Assembly: GCA_002049455.2 (NCBI GenBank) | Contig: KV918903.1 | Location: 62,001 to 126,000, forward strand | From: Porphyra umbilicalis | Taxonomy: Eukaryota; Rhodophyta; Bangiophyceae; Bangiales; Bangiaceae | Direction of reading: 5' to 3' | DNA length: 64,000 nt | In this document: in pieces, positions 53,787 to 64,000 of the stretch | How positions within the stretch are numbered: the stretch's first letter is position 1 | How the letters are laid out: every line of letters starts with the position of its first letter | Notes under the pieces: model-generated | The model's database searches: none | What the model saw: the letters and a program-made list of their open reading frames with translations, nothing else | What the model was told of the DNA's origin: nothing | Translations under genes and position numbers: made by a program

Positions 53787-56700
53787 CCACGCTTTGTGGA
53801 GCAGCAGGGGAGAGGGCGTCGTTCCTGCTGAGGGACGCCTCTCCTCTCGCGAGCCCCGGTGACAACGGTGCGGACGCCACTGACGGTGCATGTGACGTGA
53901 CTACTCTGTAGTCCCGGTCACCTGGCGGCTGTCGTTGCCGGCCGAGGGAGTCGCTCGACGGTGCCCGACGGGCCGTGGCGCCGTCGTGTCCGGGTTAGTG
54001 CTATCACGAGACAAGAAGCCAACACCTCTTCGATGGCAAGCAGAGGTTCCGATCCACCCCGCTTTGCCCCTCCTCATGATACGGGCACTGACGCTCGGCG
54101 TACTGCAGACGGGTCAGTCCCGACTGATACGACTCCCCCTCTTCCCCAAGGTGCTTCGAAGCTTCCCGAGCCAACCACAGCGGCCACTGCCGCGGGCAGT
54201 TCGTGCGCTTCTTCTGGCAATGCTAGCCGTCGCGCGGAGCAATCGGCGGTCGCCGAGCTAACGACGCTGGTGAGTACGTCGGCTGCGTCCGTCAGGGTGC
54301 TACGCGCCGATGTGACAGCGTTGCGTGACCCAACTGGGACGTTGCTGTTCTCAACGGCCAGTGGGCCCCGGCACACTGACTCAAAACCGGCAAACACCCC
54401 GGCCCCGCGCCACCGGTCCCGGTCGCGCAGATTTGCCGCCTGCACGTCGCCGTTGGCCCCGTGGAGTGCTGGGGGCCGATCGGTTCCCGACGACCGCTCC
54501 TCGCGGTCTGCCAACGACGACGAGCCAGCACGAGACTCTAGCAGCAGAAGCAGCAGCAGCAGTGCCAGCACCGGCTCCTTGCGCCGTCGCGTTCGCTCGC
54601 GGCGCCGCACCCGCACGCGGGTCATCGGTCGAACAGCTTTTAAGCCAATGGCGGTCATCCCCTGGCCACTTCCATAGACGTCGAAGCATGGCTCGTTCTC
54701 ATCGCTGCTCGACTTTTGCCGCTACCTCGTCCGCCGTGAGTATCCGACGTACGTCCGATCGAAAGCACGCCAGCTCCGCAGGCGCCGTCGCCTGCTGGAC
54801 GGTCCGTTCCACGTCGTCGCGCTCTTCGATGGCTCGGGTCCGTTTGCCGTCCTGGCGCTCCCCACTCGCTTTCGCACAGCCGCCGTCGAAATGGATGTCA
54901 CCCTGGTCGAGGCCCCGTACCTCCTCGCCTACCGCCTTGGCGGTGAGGCCAAGGACGACTGCGTCCGAAAAACAAATGGCCGACACGGAAGTGCCGTCCG
55001 CATCAGTTTTCCGCACACAATGAACTATATGTTGACTCTTTATGCGCCCAAAGACACCCTGCACAGCTCCAAGATGGCCGCCCGTGCCTCGGAGCTGCTT
55101 GATGACAAAGGCGAACGCGCTGTACATTAGCGGTTCATGCGGCTCGGCCGACAGCTCATGGGTATGTACGACGCGGGGCAGCTACGGTACCTGTTCCTGA
55201 AAGGGCTCCACCCCTTGGTTCGTGCCATAGCCGAGCTGGCCGAACGCACATGCGCCACCTTCGACGAACTCGTGTCGCTCTCGCAGAAGATGGGCGATGG
55301 GCACCGCTCGGTCAAGGTCACCATCGGCAAGTCCGACCGGTACACCAAGGCGAAGTGCATCCTGTAGCTGAGATCCGGGAGCGGAGCGAAAGCCAAACCG
55401 ATCCTCTGGGCGGCGCCGCCAGCGACGATGTCGGAGGCCGCGCCGCCACAGAGCCGTAACCCCATTGGTCGGCCCCCACCGCAGCAGCCGCTCCAGGAAT
55501 TTGACCTCACGCCACCAGCAGCTCGGACGCCGTCGGCCGGAATGGCAACCTCATGGCCTCCCCGGCTGGGTGGTCCGACTGGACGGCCGGCCATGGTCCT
55601 CCTAAGCCAGATGCAGTGCCACAACTGCCGCGGTTCTGGTCACTACGCTCGCGCATGTCCCTCACTCGACCGGTGTATGGGGACAAATGCGCCACCCGCG
55701 GCCGCCCCGGGACTTCCTGGCGCGGACCGTCCTGCTCTACGTCCAATTCGTATGCAGTACGCAATGGCTGGCATTTTTGGGGACCCCTGGGGTGACCCAC
55801 TGGTGCCGGACGAAACCGGCTTCCTCAGCGGAGACGAGCCCGTCGGCGCCGCGCCCGGGGATCCACAATCGGATCCGAGTCCGCCGGTAAACCAGCCTTC
55901 CTCGGCCGGGCCGGAAAAGTAGCACGAAGCGTGCCGCTAGCGGCCTGACCGCCCCGTGCGGCCCCCAGCCCGCAGGGTCCGATGATACGGGTACACCGTG
56001 TCTTGGCTCCGGTATACCGGCAGTTGACCATCCTCGCATCCCTCGGCTGTGACGAGGCGCGGATGCGACTGATGACACCGACCCTGGATACAGGCGCCGG
56101 GCCCTCCATCAATCGGCTGGACGCTCTGCCCAAGGGTTGGGAGCGGTGGTTGCATCGACGCCACATTTGCCCGACATTGTGGACGCAAATGAAAACCCTA
56201 TCTCCGCCCGAGGCATGACCGCCTCGTGCCTGCGCTTCGGTGGCTTCGCCGAGGACGTCGACTTTGTCGTCGTCCAGCGCCTCGCTGTACCCAAGCAGCT
56301 CGGTACCAATTTCATCAACCACCATGTCGATGCGCTCCACCCGCGCCGTTAACGCATGAGATGGTCCACGGATGCTTCAGTGCCCATCTTGTCGTGCACG
56401 GCACGCGGCAACAAAGAACGCCGCCAATCCCCGAGGCATGAGACGGTGAGACTCGCACAGCGGCGGGTGCTGCCCCTGCGGGCTTGTACGGCCAAGCTGG
56501 TCACCGCCGATCTCGCGGGTCAGATCCTAGTCTTGCCGTACAACCGCCTTCTCAAGCACCACCGCTGTCAAACGGCGCGCGGCCGGGCCGTTGTTGTCCC
56601 GGGGCAGCGCTTCAGCTTTTGAAGTCGCTTACCTCAGCGACAAACCGGTCTGCCTCCGCAAGGGAGCTATAATCGCTACCTTCAGCTCGGTCGACGATGT

Positions 56701-58949
56701 CGACTGCCTGTTGGTCAGTGACGACGCGGCATTGCCCACCGCGGCCGAAAAGCGGTGCTAGACCAAGCTTATCTCTACGGAGTACCCAACCGGCTACTCC
56801 CGGATGTTCAGGCACTCATCCGTCGCCATGCGTATATGCTAGACGGGACGCTCGGCTTCTTCGAAGCCACCGACCACCGCGTGGGGGTTCAACCCGGGAC
56901 AAAGCCGATACGGCAGCAACCGAACCGCGCGCGCCACCATGCCCGTGACATGATCCTTGACAAGGTCAATCGGATGCTGGAAGCAATGGTCCTCCGACCA
57001 AGTACCAGTGAATGGGCAAGCCCTGTCGTTGTCGTCCCCAAAAAAGACGGGTCGCCCCGCTTTTGCGTCGACTACCATTGTCTCAATGCTGTGACCAAGA
57101 AGGACTCCTACCCTATCTTTCGGATGGAGGATTGCGTCGACTCGCTGGGAGACGCCCACTCTTTTTCAACGCTCGACTGCAATGCCGGTTATTGAGAGAT
57201 ACCAATGGCCCTGGACGACATCGACAAAACCGCTTTCACTTGCCACATGGGCACGTATGAGTACCTGAAGATGGCCGTCGGCCTCGCCAACGCTCCCGCG
57301 ACCTTCCAACGTGCCCTTGACATCATCCTGTCCACGACGACCTGGCAAACGCGGCTTGTCTGCCTCGACGATGTCATCGTCTTCTCCGACACCCCGGAGG
57401 ACCACGTAAAGGCGCTCGACGAAGTTCTGACCCACTTGGGTCGGGCTGGCGTCACTTTGAAAGCCAAGAATTGCCAGTTCTTCCAGAAGTCCGTCGAGTA
57501 CCTCGGGCACATCATATCCCCCGGGGAGATGCGGCTGCACAACAAGAATCTGGAGGCGCTCTCGAAGGTGGGTCATTCGCTGACGAGGACGCAATTGCGT
57601 AGCTTTTTCGGCATGTGCAACGTGCACCGCCGCCTCGTCGCGAATTGCAAACGGATCTCAGAGCCCCTGAACCAGCTCACGACCATAGCTTACGGCGACA
57701 CGCTTCCGACGTTCACTGAGACGCAGGCCGCAATGTTTACGCGCCTACGGGACGCGCTGCTTCATCCGCCGAACCTGGCGCTCCCCCGCCGCGGAGCGCC
57801 CTTCACCATCGACGTCGATGCGTGCGACACCCAGTTGGGTTGCGCTCTGCTCGAAGAGCAGCAGGACGGCCAGCTGAAACCCGTGGGGTCCTACAGCCGC
57901 GCCTTGCAGCCCCATCAACGAAACTATTCTTCCAGCGAGAAGGAGTGCCTGGACCTCTTCTGGGCCGTGATTTACCACCGACACTAAGTCGAGAGCTTGT
58001 CGTCACGGTGCGGACCGACCACGAGTGCCTCAGCTGGATCTATCAGTTGACGACAGCCACCGGTCATCTGCTCCGTTGTCGTCTCCGTCTGGCGGAGTTT
58101 GACTTCGAGGTCTACAAGAAGCGAGCCAACAACCACCTCCTTGATGCCCTGACCTGCGTTCCCACGACGGGTCTGAACTAGAGTGAGCTGGACGACGACA
58201 TACCATGCTTCCTGATGGCCAAGGCCTAAAGGGGCACAGACTCCAACAACTTCTGGGCGCCGGTTCCGCCTCTCCCGATCACAGCGGAGTATCTCCTCCG
58301 CACTCAAGGCGCGAATGGCCGTTGCCAGCAGCTACGCGCCGTGATCGACTCAAGAGGACCAACGCGTTTCGTCCTCGATGAGACAGGCCGCCTCGTGCGC
58401 CGTCAGCCAACGACGGACGTCATGCAGGTATATATCCCCGAGGCCCTACGCTCCTGCGTGATGTGTCTGGAGCACTACCCGACGACCAAAAGTCACCCGG
58501 GGGTGCAGCGAATGTTCGCCGCCATGAATCGTTGCTCCTATTGGGAGTCGATAATTGTCGACCTGAACGACTTCGTTCGGCAGTGCCCGCCGTGCGCAAA
58601 GAACCGGCTGCAGAAGCGACGTCAAACGTGCCTCATGATCTTGCTCCCGCCAAAGGAACCACTGTTCTCAAAGCAAACCCGTACTGTTGCGCTCCGACGT
58701 ATCACCGCTGTCACGGCCGCGTCGGCATTCCTGACAGCAAGGGTCCCGGCCCACGGGCCCCCCGACTGTGTCCTATCGGAGCAGGGTCGGCAGACGGACA
58801 ACTCGTTCTTCCGCGCTGTCATGAAGATGTTGGGCACAAGGTGCGAGTACACGACGCCCCTCCATCCGCAGACCACCGGGCAGGTGGAACGGCATGACCG
58901 TACGCTGCTGAACCAGATCCGGGCCATCTGTGAGGAGCAACCGCTGTGG

Positions 58950-59319
58950 CAACAAAGAGGGCGCGAACATATACCCTGTAGCGACACGGACAGTACAAAA
59001 GAGCTGGACCCAGAGGGTCGACCTACCAAGAGGACCTGGACGGCGCAAAGGCGCGCATAGGCTAGGCTTCGAGAGGAACGCCGAGATGTCGATGACGAGC
59101 AAGACGGGAAGCCGCGGGGCAAGGCCGGCGCCGTAATAACGAGACGAAAACATACGAAAAGAAGAGACGAAAGAGTAATCCCTGGCCCGAACAGGGGGGC
59201 AACTTAGTGAGGGACAGCCGTCCTGTAGGCCGCCATCCGAAGTACGGAGAGACGGGCGCAAGTCCCGGGAGGGTCATAAGTACTGGACTTAGCCCCTGCC
59301 GAATGCATCACCCGCGACA
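58950..59319 (-). mobile_element. Solo LTR inserted into the Ty3/gypsy integrase region
   Basis: A 370-bp copy of the 53419-53786 LTR in opposite orientation. It is flanked by a 4-bp target duplication GTGG (58946-58949 and 59320-59323) and sits between integrase-coding segments. A related element therefore inserted here after the host copy had landed, and internal LTR-LTR recombination left the solo copy. Confidence 0.85.
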
Positions 59320-60029
59320 GTGGGATGGTCTCCTGCCTGTACTGAGCCTGGCGTACAACATTTGCCAACATAGGGCCACCGGTATGGCACCGTTCGACCT
59401 CCCGATCCCCCGATATATGCCCACACTCACGGTTGAGGGCCTCACGGGCTCGTCTGCGCTAGCATCCGCCGATGGCTCCCCGCTCACGGTGATGCGCGCC
59501 AGCATCCAGCCCCTCCTTCCCCCCCCCCCCCCCCCGCCTTTTCCTCGAAAAGTACCAAGATCGCTGTAATTAAGACTGGAACAGCCGGGTGCGGCCATAG
59601 AAAAAGCACCTGGCGGTCGGCGAATTCGTCTACCTCCGCTTTCACCGCGGAAGGCACAAGCTGCCACCCAAGGCCCTTGGTCCGTTCGAGATTTTCGATA
59701 CGGACGGCACCTACTTCGCCATCGACCACGGCGATGGCGAAGGACGGGTCTGCAGTAACAACGTCACACCGGCACCGCGCCCTGTGCCGGGACCGGATGC
59801 CCAGGCGCATCGGCTTACACAGGCTCCGCTTCTTGACGTGAATTCCTTCGATGAGGATCCGACCTGGGAAATCGACCAGCTGTTGGCTATTTGCCACGAC
59901 ACCGATAACGGCACCGTGACGAAAGTTCGTTGGGCCACGTATGGCCGGGGCGATGATTCGTAGGAACCCATTTCGGGTTTGCCGAAACATTTCGTCATTA
60001 GCTCAGCAAAGCAGAAGAAATTTACGCTC

Positions 60030-60490
60030 CCCGACGACGCCTTCCCGACGACGCCCGTCGTCCTCGACCCGCCCCCGCGGCAACCCGATTGGGTTTGCAT
60101 CGCGGTCCAGCAGCACAATGATGAGACGGGTGCCGTGCTCGTGGATGTGCGCTGGGCGCTGCAAGCGGCAAGCCACAAGCAGACCGTCCCTGCCCTTTGA
60201 GCATCCTCCCTCCTTGCGGAGTTTCCCGACGACCCGCCGGCTGCCCACTGGGCCTTGGGCCGCCCCGCTCTCGAGAAACTCGATGCGGCCTGGGGCTTCC
60301 ATACGGTCGACCTGTTCACTACCGCCGCGGGCACCCATCTACCCCGGCTCCTGCGCCTGTCACCCGCGGACGACGCGCGCGGTTGCGCCGTGGCGCTCTC
60401 GGTCGACTTAGTGGTCTAGAACGTGTGAACCGATCCCCCCTTTTCTTTCCTGCCGCAGGTCATCGTTCTCATCACCTCCTACCCATGTGA
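60030..60490 (+). other. Extra module after the gypsy chromodomain, DIRS-like motif
   Basis: Sequence beyond the chromodomain-like segment includes AHWALGRPALEKLDAAWG and then FHTVDLFTT, followed by DLTLVAPQWQHQSWWAL. This order resembles the conserved block that follows RNase H in DIRS-like and some Ty3-like elements (W.L...F..L...G...DLFA, then 'L.aP.Wp.q.W'). It may be an added C-terminal part of this family or a separate fragment lying next to it. Confidence 0.5.
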
Positions 60491-60500
60491 CCTCACCCTT

Positions 60501-61193
60501 GTCGCCCCGCAATGGCAACACCAGTCCTGGTGGGCGCTCGCGACGCGCTACTGCGCCGCTCAGGTGCAACTCAACACCCCCTTTATTCCAGGTTCACGGC
60601 GGCAGGCCGCACAGCCTCCTCCCCGCCGCCCATATGGCGCGTCGTGATCTTCCGCTTCGAGGCGGCCAAAATCACCCGCGTCAACGCCAGCGCCCACAAT
60701 CAGCGGTGCCGCTTCCGCGGACCCGTAGGCCGCACGCCATCCGACTCATCGCTGTCGTCAAAGACGAACCGCTTGTCGGCAGAGGCCACGCGGCCCGCCG
60801 CCAGAATTTCGTGTTGAAACGCAGTGGGGATAGGGGATGGGGGACCACGGTGAAGTGGTTGAGTGGCTTGAGCTTGTGTGTATGTGTGCGAACGTGCTTT
60901 GTTGGGTGTCTCTCCAAAGCGCCCCTCTTCCCATCAAGGGCACTCCTCAAGTAGTCCAAGTCGGAGCACTCAAGCCCACCACGCAGCCCAAGCAGCTCGC
61001 CCGCGCACGCGCCCGCCCACACTCTAAATCAAAACGCTCACCAAATCAAAGCATCAGGGATCAAAGCAAAGCCCACGCAAATCAAAGCATCAGAAGCGCA
61101 AGAACAAAAAATGTGAAATCGCAAAACTTTCACTCAAAATCGCACGGGTACAAATGTCGAATGCACCAGCGGCCGGCAAACCGCGAGGAAGTC
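60501..61193. other. No recognisable gene
   Basis: Pro/Arg-rich frames only. The stretch 61020-61140 is A-rich on the plus strand, with repeated AATCAAAGCATCAG-like words. Nothing further seen. Confidence 0.35.
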
Positions 61194-61316
61194 GCATGGG
61201 TAGCCTAGTGGGAAGTAGGCACGCAATCTCATTAGGCGTGACCTTCGGGTCGCGTCCGGGAGTCGGGGGTTCGAACCCTGTCAATACCTGGTTTCTTGAA
61301 TTTTGTTTTTTACAGC
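61194..61316 (+). tRNA. tRNA-like pol III unit (tRNA pseudogene or SINE head)
   Basis: An A box TAGCCTAGTGGG (61201-61212) and a perfect B box GGTTCGAACCC (61268-61278) lie 67 bp apart, followed by a T-rich stretch with a T6 terminator near 61313. GCC..GGC forms a D-stem. A GACC-TTCG-GGTC hairpin sits where a class II variable arm would be. The anticodon stem and the acceptor do not pair well, so a functional tRNA is doubtful and no identity is assigned. Confidence 0.4.
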
Positions 61317-61499
61317 AGGAGGGCTTACAGCGGCGTTGAGCATGACGTTCCGACACGCCCCCTTGCTTGACGCCGCCTGACAGCTGACCGCCCTTGAAGT
61401 ACTTGTCGAGAAGTAAGTCCGCCTCGAATCTTGACGTCCCAAATCCGATGCCGCCCGTCATGGCCGCCTTGGAGGAGCAATGTACTTACATCCGGATGT

Positions 61500-64000
61500 A
61501 CTTACGGCGCGTACTTAAAGTCAACACATCCCCATCGGCTTGACATGCTTGTCGTGCTTGACCTTGGCGAGCTCCTTCGTCATCGGGTCTGCCGCCTTCT
61601 CGTCCGTTGGGCAGTGCTCGAGGATGACCTTGTCCGTCGTGATGGCATCCCGCACAAAGTGGTAGCGAATGTCGATGTGCTTGGTGCGCTTGTGCTCGAC
61701 GGGATTCTTGGCGAAGTCGATGCAGCCGCTGTTGTCGACCTTGATGTAAACGGCCCAACCAAGTTGTCCGACTGCGTCACGAGCATGGTGACGCGTTGGA
61801 TGAGCTTGTCGAGCCAAACAGCTTCCTTGCTGGCCTCGCAAAGAGCCATGTACTCCGCCTCCATGGTAGATAGCGCCACCGTCTTTTGCAACTTCGAAGC
61901 CCAGCTGACGGCCGCCCCGCCAAAGATGAACATGAAGCCCGTCGTAGACCGCCGCGTCTCGTAGTCACCTGCCCAGTCGGCTTCGCTGAAACCTTGGAGG
62001 ATGCCCGACGCGGACTTGTTGTAGACCAGACCCTTGTCGACAGACCCCTTGACATATCGGAGGACGCGCTTCACAGCCGCCCAGTGCTCCTTCCCGTAGC
62101 CCGACACGAAACGGCTTAGCTTGCCGACCGCAAAGGCGAGATCAGGACGCGTCCCGACCATCAGGTACATCAGGCTTCCGACGGCCTCGCGATAAGGAAG
62201 AGACTCGTCGCTCTTCTCCGACTTAGCCAGCTGCAGCCCGACCTCCAACGGTGTCGCGATCGGGTTGCACGCCGCCATACCGAACTTCTCGAGCACTTGT
62301 CCCGCGTACTTGCCCTGCGACAGCTTGAGGGTGCCCAACGTCTTGTCACGGCTGATCTCTAGCCCGAGGATGACCTTGGCTTCGCCCAGGTCCTTCATCT
62401 CGAAGCGCTTGCTAAGCGCCTTCTTGATTTTGTTAATTGCCTCCATGCTTGACCCGACCAGAAGAAGATCGTCGACGTACACCAGGACGATGATGATCTC
62501 ACCGTCATCCATCTGGAGGTAGAGGCAGGCATCCGGGTCGATGTTGTCAAACCCTTGCGACTTGAGGAAGGTGTCGAGCTTGGCGTACCACATCTTGGGG
62601 GCTTGCTTAAGCCCATACAGCGCTTGGAGAAGACGGCACACCTTGTCCGGATACGTGGGATTGACGTATCCCTCCGGCTGCTCCATGTAGACCTCCTCGT
62701 CAAGGTCGCCGTTCAGGAAGGCCGTCTTGACGTCCATCTGATGCAGCTCCCACCCGTTCGCCGCCGTCATCGCCAGGATGCATCGGATGGTAGTGAACTC
62801 GGCCACCGGCGCAAACGTCTCGTTGAAGTCAAGCCTCTTGATCTGCCAATTGCGCATAAAGCACAGGCGCGCCTTGTGCCGCGTCGTGTTGTTCCCGACC
62901 TTGTCCAGCTCGTCCTTGACCTTGTAAACCTACTTGCCCTTGAGCACGCGTCGGCCGACCGGGCGATCCGTCAAACTCCATGTCTTGTTCTTGCGGATAG
63001 AGTCCATCTCCTGGTTCATTGCGGCCCGCCACTTGGTCGACTCTTGTCCTTGAACTGCTTGCCCATACGTCATGGGAGCCTCGTGAGCAACGAGGCTCAC
63101 TGGACGCCAGTACTCAACCGGCGGCCTTCGCGATCTGCTGCTCCGACGCAGCGTGTCTTGAGATCCGGCAGAACCTTGATTGGCGTCTGCCGATTTGTCC
63201 GAGCCATCATCTTGCTGGTCGTCTCTGCGATCATTTTCAGCGTCGACGTCTTGGTCGTCTTCAGCGTCTACGTCTTGGTCGTCGCTGCCGGCATCCAAGC
63301 CTGTCTCGCCTCCCACGACTTCGACCACGGGTGAGTCCTCTGGAACATCTGCAACCTTGCTTGAGTTGTTCTCGGAGAAAACGACGCTTCGCGCCTTGAA
63401 GACCTTGCCGTCGTCGAGGATGACCTTGTACGCCTTGCTGTCGTCGGGATAGCCCACGAAAATGCCCTTTGCCGCCTTGTCTCCGAACTTGCCATCGACG
63501 TGGCTCTTGTGCAGTACCACCCAGCATGTTGACCCAAATACCCGCATGTGGCTTACGTCGGGCTTGTTCCCGGTCCATAGCTCATGAGGCGTCTTGCCTA
63601 CGGGAAGCGCACGGCTTGTGACGCGGTTCTTGATGTATATCGCCGTCTTGATGGCATCCGCCCAAAGATCCTGGTCGACGTCCTTGTGTCGCATCATGGT
63701 GCGTGCCATCTCCACGAGAACTCGGTTGAGTCGCTCAGCAACCCCGTTCTGCTGCGGCGTGTCGGGCACCGTCGTCTGGTGCGTCGTGCCGTTCTCGTCG
63801 TGAAGTGCCTTGAATGCGGACGACACGTACTCGCCGCCGTTGTCGGACCGGAGCACCTTGATCTTGTTGCCGGTGTGCAGCTGTGCCTTGGTCAGCCACT
63901 TCTTGTACTCCGCGAGAAGATCGCTCTTCTTGTGCAAGAAGACCACGTCCGTCCAGCGGGAGAAGTCGGCGGTGAACGTGCCGAAGTAGAGCGCTCCGCC
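61500..64000 (-). mobile_element. Ty1/copia LTR retrotransposon (3' half of pol; continues past the right edge)
   Basis: Read on the minus strand from the right edge: integrase core and C-terminus (SDNGGEYVSSAFKALHDENG, TPQQNGVAERLNRVLVEMAR; about 62.93-63.95 kb), reverse transcriptase (FNETFAPVAEFTTIRCILAM, MDVKTAFLNGDLDEEVYMEQ, VYVDDLLLVG; about 61.9-62.86 kb) and RNase H (AVSWASKLQKTVALSTMEAE, about 61.75-61.95 kb). Integrase before reverse transcriptase is the Ty1/copia order. Motifs are well preserved and only a few breaks are visible, so it looks younger than the gypsy copy. Gag, protease and the 5' LTR would lie beyond 64000; a 3' LTR was not identified below 61500. Confidence 0.93.

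Larger units (their letters stand above)
53419..60500 (+). mobile_element. Ty3/gypsy LTR retrotransposon, chromodomain type, old and broken
   Basis: Parts in order: a 5' LTR-like repeat (53419-53786); a gag region (about 53.96-55.4 kb); a zinc knuckle (CHNCRGSGHYARAC, about 55.62 kb); an aspartic protease (LDTGAG, about 56.09 kb); reverse transcriptase (about 56.75-57.7 kb); RNase H (about 57.8-58.16 kb); integrase with an HHCC zinc finger (about 58.4-58.6 kb) and core (about 58.7-59.4 kb); a GPY/F-like segment (about 59.65 kb); a chromodomain-like segment (about 59.87-59.99 kb); then an extra module to about 60.49 kb. It has on the order of ten breaks. A solo LTR of the same family lies inside the integrase. 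No matching 3' LTR was recognised, so the right end is uncertain. Divergence of roughly 20% between the two LTR copies suggests an old element. Confidence 0.85.

Noticed and set aside
61194-61316. Functional tRNA-Ser, -Leu or -Met
   Set aside because: Anticodon stem mismatches and a poor acceptor stem; identity cannot be assigned.

Overview
This window is nuclear DNA of a eukaryote. It is GC-rich (by eye a little under 60%), carries long C and G homopolymer runs, and has few introns. It encodes an enhancer-of-zeste histone methyltransferase, a probable FG-repeat nucleoporin and an F-box protein, and it holds KDZ, hAT, Ty1/copia and Ty3/gypsy transposons plus many small inverted-repeat elements. 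An alga fits (compact, intron-poor, GC-rich genes; PRC2 catalytic subunit; KDZ transposons with a SUMO-protease domain), perhaps a red alga, but no marker in the window proves the lineage. There are no operons or bacterial ribosome binding sites. Most long open frames here are GC-driven shadows.

Layout. 0-2 kb: repeats, including an exact-period 415-bp tandem duplication. 2.3-18.8 kb: decayed genes that may form one large transposon or a nest. They are an unrecognised minus-strand gene (2.3-4.4 kb), a plus-strand KDZ transposase fused to a Ulp1-type cysteine protease (5.3?-10.6 kb) that is split by a 678-bp inverted-repeat element, a PIF1-family helicase (13.6-16.3 kb), and a second unrecognised minus-strand gene (16.4-18.8 kb). 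19-25.3 kb: gene-poor, with C/G-rich tracts and minisatellites of 107 and 136 bp.

25.6-33.8 kb is a host gene island: a zinc-finger protein (minus), an F-box protein (plus) and an E(z)/EZH-type methyltransferase (minus). The E(z) gene is interrupted by a 956-bp non-autonomous hAT element with a perfect 8-bp target duplication; the reading frame is the same on both sides. The SET domain ends at a T9 run where a frame change would give a better C-terminus. 34-37 kb: low complexity and an unrecognised zinc-finger-like minus gene. 38-39 kb and 42-43 kb hold clusters of short palindromic elements, with a GLFG nucleoporin (Nup58/Nup49-like) between them.

44-64 kb is transposon territory: a stand-alone gag-like ORF, a decayed hAT transposase (47.1-49.5 kb) whose neighbouring terminal-type sequence matches the element in E(z), an unclassified minus-strand coding relic (50-52.3 kb), a fragment of a DIRS/Ty3-like RNase H region, an old Ty3/gypsy element (53.4-60.5 kb) carrying a nested solo LTR, a tRNA-like pol III unit, and a fairly well-preserved Ty1/copia element that runs off the right edge. 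How the genes work together: E(z) would act in H3K27 methylation and heterochromatin silencing, and in this allele it is itself hit by a transposon. The KDZ, hAT and retroelement genes serve only their own mobility.
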